Shown here piece by piece: positions 1 to 5,413 of a DNA stretch of 17,176 nt (within the stretch, counting starts at the first letter, position 1; the number at the start of each line of letters is the position of its first letter). Location: NCBI GenBank assembly GCA_002402905.1, contig DHGT01000120.1, positions 1-17,176 of the forward strand, given 5' to 3'. The position numbers and the translations under genes are program-made. The notes beneath the pieces were generated by a model. The model had not been told where the DNA came from and searched no databases. It saw only the letters and a list, made by a program, of their open reading frames with translations. The DNA comes from Desulfatitalea sp. UBA4791. Its GTDB lineage: Bacteria > Desulfobacterota > Desulfobacteria > Desulfobacterales > Desulfosarcinaceae.

Positions 1-187
1 GGGCATTGAGGTTGAAAAACTTGACTGCCTCAGAGATAACGTTTTCTACCCGCCACCTTCTGGCATAATTGCCGACAAGCAACTCCAATGGTGTTTCCAA
101 GTCATTGGAAACAAGAAACGTGGGCTTCTCGCGGCCGTTGCCCCGAAGAATCAGTTGCCGTAGATCGCCCTCATATTCTTTGAGCGT
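1..187 (-). pseudogene. DDE transposase, C-terminal fragment (runs off window)
   Basis: Read on the minus strand from about 187 to 1, one frame is open and gives a transposase-like C-terminal region. It includes LVSNDLETPLELLVGNYARR followed by WRVENVISEAVKFFNLNA. The Y-x-x-R-W-x-x-E-N arrangement matches the catalytic-glutamate (YREK-like) region of IS4/IS1634-type DDE transposases. No start or N-terminal DDE region is present: upstream of about 185 the DNA instead encodes a terminase in a different frame. The gene is therefore a 5'-truncated remnant joined to phage DNA, and its 3' end lies beyond the window. The family call comes from motif recognition only; the exact IS family is uncertain. 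Confidence 0.6.
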
Positions 188-536
188 ACTTGGTGAGGGC
201 CACGCTGACCATGAGGTCCGGGTTGGCGTCGAGCTGGAACTCGATCTCCTCGATCAGCGTGTCGAGATGTCCCTGGTGCGGAGCGGCGATGAGGCCCTGA
301 GCGCCTCGATTGGTAAAGGCGAAATGCAAGGCATCTGTACTGATACAGACGCTTTTGCCGACATCGCGCCCGTCCAAATGAATGATGTTCCTATCGGGGC
401 TTAGCAGGTCCTCGACCTGGTGCGGCCAATAGGTTCTTTGTCCGCCGTCCCGGTTGCGCAGATAGGCTTGTCCCCAGAGGACGGGGTCCGCCAGGGTCCT
501 TGCCAGTTTGCGCTCACGGGCGGACATCCAAGCCAT
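171..536 (-). pseudogene. Phage terminase large-subunit-like ATPase, N-terminal fragment
   Basis: A 121-aa frame starts at ATG 536-534, which overlaps the stop of the upstream small gene as TGATG, a sign of translational coupling. It reads MAWMSARERKLARTLADPVL and then GQAYLRNRDGGQRTYWPHQ. A Walker-A-like LDGRDVGKSVCIS lies at about residues 54-66, with a second ATPase-like stretch GLIAAPHQGHLDTLIEEIEF. This resembles terminase large subunits of tailed, possibly Mu-like, phages, which are normally 450-600 aa. Here the frame stops at 171, and from about 187 the DNA is transposase-like in another frame. The nuclease domain is absent, so the product is unlikely to package DNA. The terminase call is from motifs; another phage ATPase is possible. 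Confidence 0.6.
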
Positions 537-814
537 CAGGAGAGCCTCGACCTCAAGACCGACCCGAGGACCGTACCGACCAGTTCGGCCAACACATGCT
601 GCACGGCGAGCATCCCCTCGCGGTCCCGGATCACGCCTTCGATGTCCGCGACCACCTGGTCCAGCTCGTCCCATTCGCGATAGGTTTGGCGGATGGTTTC
701 GACTCGAGCCAGGGCCTCGTCGATTTTCCCGGCGGCCAGCTCCGCGCCGATTTCCACCAACGTTTGACCGGCCTCGCGGACCGCGTCGCTGTTTCGTTCC
801 AGGATTTCTTTCAT
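536..814 (-). CDS. Small helical phage-type protein upstream of terminase
   Basis: This gene encodes 92 aa beginning MKEILERNSDAVREAGQTLV. The start at 814-812 was chosen because GGAGGAG sits 7-8 nt upstream and because the stop of the upstream lipoprotein frame overlaps it (ATGA). The protein is rich in Glu, Ala, Leu and Val and looks almost entirely alpha-helical, with a heptad-like stretch around residues 15-70 and no cysteines or membrane segment. Its stop overlaps the terminase start, so lipoprotein, this gene and terminase form one tightly coupled minus-strand operon. In Mu-like phages this position often holds small structural or lysis-associated proteins. I do not recognise a specific family. 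Confidence 0.6.
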   Translation of the reverse strand: MKEILERNSDAVREAGQTLVEIGAELAAGKIDEALARVETIRQTYREWDELDQVVADIEGVIRDREGMLAVQHVLAELVGTVLGSVLRSRLS

Positions 815-1100
815 CGCTTGGTCTCCTCCAGTGCTTCTTCCTTCCCCGAAGCCCAGCGGTCCAGGGCTCCACCGCATCGGCCAGACGCTCGCCCATGCCG
901 ACCAGACGTTCCTTGTCCGGATGCCCGGTATCCACCAGAGCCTTGTTGGCTTCGGTCACATACTCGGGCATGTGGTGGTTCATGGTGTGGATGGCATCCT
1001 GAATGCGCTGAGGCGGTCGGGTCGTAGCGCACCCCATCAGGGAGAGAGCCAAAGACGCCGCCAAGAGCGCCTGCAGAATCGTTTCAACCTGTTTTCTCAT
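811..1100 (-). pseudogene. Phage-associated lipoprotein gene with apparent frameshift
   Basis: Translation starts at ATG 1100-1098 behind GGGAGGAA. It opens with a signal peptide, MRKQVETILQALLAASLALS, followed by the lipobox LMGC, so Cys24 would be lipidated. The mature part begins ATTRPPQRIQDAIHTMNHH and continues in frame to about DAVEP at 866-870. From there the natural continuation is in a neighbouring frame, LDRWASGKEEALEETKR, whose stop overlaps the downstream ATG exactly as expected in this operon. The original frame instead runs on through low-complexity arginine-rich translation. One missing base near 861-870 (plus strand ccaggg) explains this. It is either a real inactivating frameshift or a sequencing error. 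The role is unknown; spanin/lysis or superinfection-type lipoproteins are possible. Confidence 0.55.
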
Positions 1101-1248
1101 GTTGTTCCTCCCGGCCCGCGGCGGGCCTGATATTCCTCGTTGAATGTGCATGGAACGCCTTGACTTCCGGCGCACACGAAGCCTGTATGTGAATGTGCGT
1201 AGATGGTTGATATCCAATAACTTGAACCAACCGAAAGGAGGTCGAGCC

Positions 1249-1650
1249 ATGACCGAAACATTGCATCAGGCCACACAGGCCTACCTGGAGCACCTGCGCA
1301 GCCAGAGCAAGAAAGAGCGGACGCTCTACACCTACGGAAAGGACTTCGAGCAGATCGAGGGCTTCTTCGGATCGGAGCGAAAGCTGTCCACCATCCTCAC
1401 CCCGCACGTGGGCAAATTCTTCAAATCCGATGCACTCCTCAAACTCCCGAGCGGTCGGGAACGCTCCCAGCCCACGGTCGAAAAAACCAAGCGGGTGCTG
1501 CGCATGTTTCTGATCTGGGCCGGGGAGACCGGCCGTATCGACAAACTGCCCCTGCCCAAGGACACCCCCATGGGCCGAAGCGTGAAAAAAGGAGCAAAGC
1601 GTTATGACGAACACGTCGCCGTCCAGACTCCGGCCGCCGAGCAGTCCTGA
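1249..1650 (+). CDS. Stand-alone tyrosine-recombinase core-binding (SAM-like) domain protein
   Basis: This gene encodes 133 aa starting MTETLHQATQAYLEHLRSQS. The start at 1249 was chosen for the AAAGGAGG placed 8 nt upstream; the frame is open further 5' but without a comparable ribosome site. Residues about 3-105 look like the N-terminal core-binding domain of phage-integrase-family recombinases: an opening helix, a TLYTYGKDFEQIEGFF-like helix and a final helix with FLIWAGETGRIDKLPLP. There is no catalytic domain and none of the R-K-H-R-H/W-Y residues. The last 47 nt overlap the following full recombinase gene, so the two are surely co-expressed. It could be an accessory DNA-binding partner or inhibitor of that recombinase. 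The function is inferred from fold resemblance and context. Confidence 0.65.
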   Translation: MTETLHQATQAYLEHLRSQSKKERTLYTYGKDFEQIEGFFGSERKLSTILTPHVGKFFKSDALLKLPSGRERSQPTVEKTKRVLRMFLIWAGETGRIDKLPLPKDTPMGRSVKKGAKRYDEHVAVQTPAAEQS

Positions 1651-2563
1651 ACCCGTCCCGGCGGGACGCGGCTTCGATGACGCCTTGGAAGCCTTCAGCA
1701 GAAGGCTCGCGGCCGAGGGGCGCTCGCCGAACACCATTAGCGCCTACCTGCGGGATCTTTCGATCCTGTCGGAATCACTGCTTCGCAGCCACCCGGATAT
1801 CGATCCGGGCGAGGTGACCCGCGTTATGATCGACAAGGCGCTGACCTCACCGGAGGTGGCGACCTCGACCCGGGGAGACGTCCGATCGCCGGCCTCCATG
1901 CATCGGTTTAAGGCCGCCGTACGGTCGTTTTTCGCCTGGGCCGAGCAAAACGGGATCATCCGGAAGAACCCGGCGGCGTCATTGACCCTGCGCAGGCTTT
2001 CCCGGACGCCGCCCAAATTTCTGACCGAAGCCGAGAAACGCCGCCTGCTCAAAGACCTCCGCAGCCGCTCGGACCTGCCGGCTCGACGAGACCGGATCAT
2101 CATCGAGCTGTTTCTCGGCACCGGCATCCGGCTGCAGGAACTCGTCGGCCTGGACATCGAGGACGTGGACCTCGACGCCAAGCATCTCCGTGTCCGCGCA
2201 AAGGGTGACGTGCCGCAGGTAAAATTTCTGAAGTCCGCCCTGCGCTCCCTCCTGCGGAGTTACCTAGTCGAGCGCCGGCGTCTCGGTGACGGGGAGTGCC
2301 GGGCCCTTTTTCTCTCCAACCGCGGAACGCGGATTTCTCCGGGCCAGGTGGCCAACCGCGTCAAATACTGGCTGCTCAAGGCCGGCATTCGCAAAAACTT
2401 TGGTCCCCATGGGCTGCGTCACACCTTCGCCACCCACCTGTATGCGGCCACCTCCGACCTGCTCGTGGTCAAGCGGGCGCTCGGGCACCGGGATATCGCG
2501 ACCACCGAGATCTACACCCATCTGGTGGACGGCGCCCTTGAAGAGGCCATCGAACGGCTGTAA
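1604..2563 (+). CDS. Tyrosine recombinase / integrase (XerC/D-like)
   Basis: This 319-aa site-specific recombinase has a core-binding domain at about residues 22-130 (FDDALEAFSRRLAAEGRSPN to FFAWAEQNGIIRKNPAASL) and a catalytic domain at about 138-315. Catalytic residues can be placed: Arg in GTGIRLQEL, Lys in VRAKGDVPQVKFL, His and Arg in HGLRHTFATHLY, His in LGHRDIATTEIY, and the nucleophile Tyr in that last motif (IYTHL). All are intact, so the enzyme should be active. The start at 1604 follows AAAAGGAG and lies inside the upstream core-binding-domain gene. Length and architecture are XerC/XerD-like, but the overlap with a catalytic-domain-less partner is not typical of housekeeping Xer proteins and points to a mobile element. 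Confidence 0.9.
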   Translation: MTNTSPSRLRPPSSPEPVPAGRGFDDALEAFSRRLAAEGRSPNTISAYLRDLSILSESLLRSHPDIDPGEVTRVMIDKALTSPEVATSTRGDVRSPASMHRFKAAVRSFFAWAEQNGIIRKNPAASLTLRRLSRTPPKFLTEAEKRRLLKDLRSRSDLPARRDRIIIELFLGTGIRLQELVGLDIEDVDLDAKHLRVRAKGDVPQVKFLKSALRSLLRSYLVERRRLGDGECRALFLSNRGTRISPGQVANRVKYWLLKAGIRKNFGPHGLRHTFATHLYAATSDLLVVKRALGHRDIATTEIYTHLVDGALEEAIERL

Positions 2564-2596
2564 ACACAGGTGGGTCCTGTCAGGCAAAACCCAGAC

Positions 2597-2625
2597 TTGA
2601 CCGTCCCTTTGTTATGTTATATCTT
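2597..2625 (+). promoter_or_regulatory. Candidate sigma-70 promoter for the toxin-antitoxin operon
   Basis: TTGACC at 2597-2602 is followed after 17 nt by TATCTT at 2620-2625; TATATC at 2618-2623, 15 nt away, is an alternative. It is the only AT-rich stretch between the recombinase stop and the antitoxin start. Just downstream, TTGTGACAA and GTAATGACA around 2626-2644 have short dyad character and could be the antitoxin operator. Consensus inspection only. Confidence 0.45.
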
Positions 2626-2665
2626 TGTGACAACATTGTAATGACATCTACACGAGGCTCAAATC

Positions 2666-2893
2666 ATGATCAAATCCCTGACCAAGCACGGCAACAGCCT
2701 GGCGTTGGTAATCGAAAAACCCATTTTGGAACTCATCGGCGCCGATGCTGACACGTCCTTCGAAGTCTCCACCGACGGGCAGGTGCTCATCCTATCCCCG
2801 GTTAAAGACGCCGGCAGGGACGCGGCATTTAAAGCCACCCTGGACAAGGTAAACAAGCAATACCCCAAGGCCCTGAAAAAGCTTGCGGAATAA
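2666..2893 (+). CDS. AbrB/MazE (SpoVT-AbrB fold) antitoxin
   Basis: This gene encodes 75 aa opening with MIKSLTKHGNSLALVIEKPI, the swapped-hairpin AbrB/MazE DNA-binding signature (K-x-G-N-S-x-x-x-x-I-P-type strand). LELIGADADTSFEVSTDGQ and VLILSPVK follow. The C-terminal 25 residues (Lys/Ala-rich, ending NKQYPKALKKLAE) are the kind of tail that wraps the toxin. The gene ends 2 nt before the Doc-type toxin start, so they form one operon. By family behaviour it should bind its own promoter and neutralise the toxin by direct contact. A GAGG ribosome site lies 8 nt upstream of the ATG. MazE-fold antitoxins usually pair with MazF or VapC; here the partner is Doc/Fic. Confidence 0.85.
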   Translation: MIKSLTKHGNSLALVIEKPILELIGADADTSFEVSTDGQVLILSPVKDAGRDAAFKATLDKVNKQYPKALKKLAE

Positions 2894-2895
2894 AC

Positions 2896-3285
2896 ATGAC
2901 CCCGAAGTTTCTCAGCTTGGCCGAAGTGCTTGCGATACACCAGGACCAGATCGTCCGTTACGGCGGCGCGGCCGGCATCCGGGACATCGATCTTTTAAAA
3001 TCCGCCCTGGGCATGCCGCCGGCCACCTATGGCGGCGAATTTTTGCACACGAACATTTACGAGATGGCGGCAAGCTATCTATTCCACCTGGTGAAAAACC
3101 ATCCCTTCATCGACGGCAACAAGCGGGTCGGTGCGGTGGCAGCGCTCGTTTTTCTGGCGCTAAACGGGTTCGAATGCCACGCCCCCCAGGATGACTTCGC
3201 CGATATGGTGCTGGCGGTGGCCCGGGGCGACATGGACAAGGCCCAGGTGTCCGTGTTCATCCGCTCCTGGTCCAAGCCGGCCTGA
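2896..3285 (+). CDS. doc: Doc-type (death-on-curing, Fic fold) toxin
   Basis: This gene encodes 129 aa. The Fic/Doc core motif is HPFIDGNKRVG at about residues 70-80, matching H-x-F-x-D-G-N-K-R. The N-terminal LAEVLAIHQDQIVRYGGAAG and IRDIDLLKSALGMP, and the middle LHTNIYEMAASYLFHLVKNH, are characteristic of the death-on-curing subfamily. Phage P1 Doc phosphorylates and inactivates translation factor EF-Tu, and this is the expected activity here; classical Fic enzymes AMPylate targets instead. The short length and lack of extra domains favour Doc. It starts 2 nt after the antitoxin stop and probably stabilises the mobile element. All core motif residues are present, so the toxin is likely active. 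Confidence 0.88.
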   Translation: MTPKFLSLAEVLAIHQDQIVRYGGAAGIRDIDLLKSALGMPPATYGGEFLHTNIYEMAASYLFHLVKNHPFIDGNKRVGAVAALVFLALNGFECHAPQDDFADMVLAVARGDMDKAQVSVFIRSWSKPA

Positions 3286-3529
3286 TGCCTGCCTTGAACC
3301 TTCTGTTCCAATCCTTCCGGAAAGTTTAATCAGGAAAAGTTTCCCCTCCGATGACCGGCGCCCATCGCCCAACTCCGCTGGATCAATGGATTTGCGTCTC
3401 AAGCCCCGCAAGAGACGCCAATGGAAAATAAGAAAGAATAAGGGTTATCCTCAATTCAAGAGATTCCGGCCGCCGTGAACCCCCGTCCTTCCGGGATCGT
3501 GTTTTCCTGGGGCCTGGTGTTATCCGCAG

Positions 3530-4048
3530 TTATTTCTGCGTTTTCCTTCCGGCCGCCGTCTTGAGGGCCGACTTCTTCCGCAACCCGGCCAGTTTTTCAA
3601 CCAGGGCCGTGGCCCATTCCGCCGGCGTGGTCGCCGGCCCCTGCGCCGTATCTCGTTCCCGGGCGATCTTGGTGGCCTTGAGGTCCTTGAGGTGGCAACG
3701 GATCATGCGGTCGAGCTTCTCGGCCGCCTCCCAGTCGCCGATCGCATAGGCGCGGCCCAGCTTGAGAAAATAGACCGCCACCAGTTCCACCTGCATGAAG
3801 TCCGAGCTCTTGTTGAACACAAAGTCCTGGTAGAGCTGCTCGATGATGGTTTCGAAAAGAGGGCGCTCCTTGGCGGACATGAAGCGGTCGGCGTAGATGC
3901 CGTGAACCAGACTGTTGCAGTTGCCCAGGGGTGCGCCGGGGCCCGGACGTGACCCGGCGTCCCGTGTGGACGCAGCGCGGCGGTACCGGCCATCGAGCGG
4001 TTTCGCATCGCGCTTTTCGCTCCTGTTTTGGGCCTTGTCGTCAGCCAT
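3530..4048 (-). CDS. GAPxGN-type phage protein (possible small-terminase-like)
   Basis: This gene encodes 172 aa beginning MADDKAQNRSEKRDAKPLDG. After a basic low-complexity N-terminus comes GAPLGNCNSLVHGIYADRFM at about residues 45-64. This resembles the GAPKGNxNAxKHGxY opening found in many phage proteins annotated as small terminase-like or hypothetical. A helical region follows (ERPLFETIIEQLYQDFVFNK; AVYFLKLGRAYAIGDWEAAE), then a Lys/Ala-rich tail. The start at 4048 lacks a good Shine-Dalgarno; a 7-codon ORF (4074-4051) ends 2 nt before it, so coupled initiation is possible. It lies 88 nt downstream of the HTH gene on the same strand. The role in DNA recognition or packaging is a guess from the motif and context. 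Confidence 0.6.
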   Translation of the reverse strand: MADDKAQNRSEKRDAKPLDGRYRRAASTRDAGSRPGPGAPLGNCNSLVHGIYADRFMSAKERPLFETIIEQLYQDFVFNKSSDFMQVELVAVYFLKLGRAYAIGDWEAAEKLDRMIRCHLKDLKATKIARERDTAQGPATTPAEWATALVEKLAGLRKKSALKTAAGRKTQK

Positions 4049-4136
4049 GATCACCGCAAATATTGTTTCAGCATCTCGGGGTCCGGGGGGGAAGGCGGAT
4101 TTCGCCTTGCAATACGATCGGCCCGCCCCTGCCAGA

Positions 4137-4406
4137 TTACTTTGCGGACACCGTTTCCTGTCCCCCGGGGCCGACAGCCTGGCGGTGGGCGGCCAGAATC
4201 TGGTTGACCCGGCGCGGGGTGACGCCAGCCAAAACCGCAATCTCGCGGCTTTCGATGCCTTGCAGCCGCAGGGCGATGACCAGCTGGCGGCGCTCCTTGT
4301 AAAACCGGCTTCGCGCCGGCACCCAGAGGATGCCTGTGTGGTGTTTTTGGACCTTTTCAAACAGGTCCCTGGGCAGCACTTTTTCTGCGTTGGCGTATCG
4401 TTTCAT
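4137..4406 (-). CDS. HTH DNA-binding protein (Mor/CD3324-like), internal start
   Basis: This is the alternative internal gene within the longer frame, 89 aa. It starts at ATG 4406-4404 with AAAGGAGG about 12 nt upstream. The N-terminus MKRYANAEKVLPRDLFEKVQ, followed by ILWVPARSRFYKERRQLVIA, resembles the beginning of small Mor/CD3324-like regulators. The helix-turn-helix is at about residues 45-72 (RLQGIESREIAVLAGVTPRR then VNQIL). It probably controls phage or island genes, and the neighbouring repeat array is a plausible target, though nothing in the sequence proves that. This may be the ancestral stand-alone gene; which product is made cannot be decided from sequence alone. Confidence 0.6.
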   Translation of the reverse strand: MKRYANAEKVLPRDLFEKVQKHHTGILWVPARSRFYKERRQLVIALRLQGIESREIAVLAGVTPRRVNQILAAHRQAVGPGGQETVSAK

Positions 4407-5063
4407 GGGGTTGTCGGTCCTCCTTTCCGGCAAAGTGGATTTAGATCCGGGTTGAACCTGTCGCGGCCGCGGTACCGTTGGTACGGTGCATGCGTTCCTG
4501 TTTCGCTTGAAGCGCCCGGATCCGGTTTTTTTCTCGAACCTTTCCATGTTGCGCCAGGCAGCCGCGCTCCAGGCGTAGCGACAGTCGAGGATGCCGCCGT
4601 TGCGGTCGGTCCAGAAATGACATTGATGGGGCGGCGCGGCGACGAGGGCGCTGTCGCTGGCGGCATGGGCCTCGGCCAAGGAAGCGATCCATGGCGCGAA
4701 ATCGGCAAGCTCGCCCGGAAGCAGAGACAATTCGAAGCTCCATCGGGGTTCGGTTGCACGCCAGAGCTGCTCCCAGCCCATTTGACCTACGATTTTCCCG
4801 GGATTCTGAAGCCCGTAGTGGTTGATGGCGATGCGCGGGATGAACGGGCGGTATGGCGCGCAGGCTTGCGTTTGCATAAACGCATGCACCCGAAGGTGGT
4901 TCAGGCGGCCTTGGGCATCGAGCCAGCAGACCATGGGGGGATTCGGATTCTGTCCGGCAGGCATTCGGATATGAACGAGCAGCCGGGAGAAAAAATCCCG
5001 CCGCAGAACGGCCAGCTCAAGGTGTGCGTTTGCTTTGGTCTTTCTCGTGTGTTTTGAATTCAT
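4137..5063 (-). CDS. Uncharacterised protein fused in frame to a C-terminal HTH module
   Basis: One frame is open for 308 codons from ATG 5063 (GGAAG 9 nt upstream), starting MNSKHTRKTKANAHLELAVL. Residues 1-190 are an unrecognised, Trp-rich domain (MVCWLDAQGRLNHLRVHAF, MGWEQLWRATEPRWSFELSL, then RYAWSAAAWRNMERFEKK). A basic linker of about 30 residues (RFKRNRNACTVPTVPRPRQV) follows. The last 89 residues, from MKRYANAEKVLPRDLFEKVQ, look like a self-contained HTH protein. An AGGAGG site before that internal Met suggests that the HTH part can also be made alone, so the fusion may have arisen from loss of a stop. The linker DNA contains a degenerate copy of the 9-bp repeat found upstream (4486-4494). 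I do not recognise the N-terminal domain. Confidence 0.55.
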   Translation of the reverse strand: MNSKHTRKTKANAHLELAVLRRDFFSRLLVHIRMPAGQNPNPPMVCWLDAQGRLNHLRVHAFMQTQACAPYRPFIPRIAINHYGLQNPGKIVGQMGWEQLWRATEPRWSFELSLLPGELADFAPWIASLAEAHAASDSALVAAPPHQCHFWTDRNGGILDCRYAWSAAAWRNMERFEKKTGSGRFKRNRNACTVPTVPRPRQVQPGSKSTLPERRTDNPMKRYANAEKVLPRDLFEKVQKHHTGILWVPARSRFYKERRQLVIALRLQGIESREIAVLAGVTPRRVNQILAAHRQAVGPGGQETVSAK

Positions 5064-5119
5064 GATCGGTGACTTCCAAATTCGATTCGGGTTTTGGTTT
5101 CCAACTTCACTTCTTTGGC

Positions 5120-5326
5120 TTATTCCGGCGGATCGAACTCGTCCGGATCGATATCTGGAATCAAGGCCAGATCGATCGGCTGATCCGGGTAGAGAACATC
5201 GGTGCATACGTGTGCAGACCTCGTACATACGTTCGGCGCCAACGTATGTACGCATTTTTCACTTTTATTACGGCTGGTTGCACCATCGGTACATACGGTG
5301 CATACGTTTGTGCCGTCTACGCGCAT
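5120..5326 (-). CDS. Doubtful small ORF inside the repeat array
   Basis: This ORF encodes 68 aa, MRVDGTNVCTVCTDGATSRN to an acidic C-terminus DLALIPDIDPDEFDPPE. The repeated V-C-T / V-H-T tripeptides come directly from the 9-bp DNA repeats, so the N-terminal half may be only translated repeat. The C-terminal 20 residues look more protein-like. The frame stays open 5' of the Met almost to the primase stop (to about 5420) but without an ATG. No clear Shine-Dalgarno is visible. It ends 56 nt before the next gene's start. It may be real, a remnant, or an accident of the repeats; I favour a doubtful gene. Confidence 0.3.
   Translation of the reverse strand: MRVDGTNVCTVCTDGATSRNKSEKCVHTLAPNVCTRSAHVCTDVLYPDQPIDLALIPDIDPDEFDPPE
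5222..5252. repeat. Perfect 12-bp inverted repeat within the array
   Basis: CGTACATACGTT at 5222-5233 and its exact complement AACGTATGTACG at 5241-5252 flank a 7-nt spacer that is itself nearly self-complementary. This joins two array motifs head to head and would form a strong hairpin or bind a symmetric dimer. Confidence 0.75.
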
Positions 5327-5399
5327 GTGCGCAGGCGCGCGCGTGCGTGCGCGCGCACCCGCGTATGTACCCCCTTCAACGTGTGCACCGTATGTACCG
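5287..5399. repeat. 22-bp inverted repeat (21/22) flanking a GC-rich alternating tract
   Basis: The arm 5287-5308 contains two abutting motif copies. Its complement lies at 5378-5399 with a single mismatch (T versus C). The 69-nt centre holds the alternating purine/pyrimidine tract and one further motif copy at 5362. The arms are the same double-motif unit in opposite orientation, giving the array overall dyad symmetry. Confidence 0.75.
5319..5361. other. Alternating purine-pyrimidine GC tract (potential Z-DNA)
   Basis: Sequence such as GCGCATGTGCGC and GCGCGCGCGTGCGTGCGCGC alternates purine and pyrimidine almost without break. It also contains short hairpins (GCGCA-TG-TGCGC). Such tracts can adopt left-handed DNA under supercoiling. 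AT-rich segments flank the tract at 5253-5270 and 5400-5427. No function is proven. Confidence 0.55.
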
Positions 5400-5413
5400 T
5401 TTTCATAACCATC

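Noticed and set aside
537..1250. Upstream part of a long minus-strand frame joining lipoprotein and terminase
   Set aside because: Between about 866 and 537 its translation is arginine/glycine-rich low complexity. The region is better explained by a frameshifted lipoprotein plus a separate 92-aa gene with its own ribosome site.
3525..3545. Terminator for the toxin-antitoxin operon (CGCAG-TTATTT-CTGCG then TTTT)
   Set aside because: The stem is only 5 bp and overlaps the end of the opposing gene; too weak to list as a feature.
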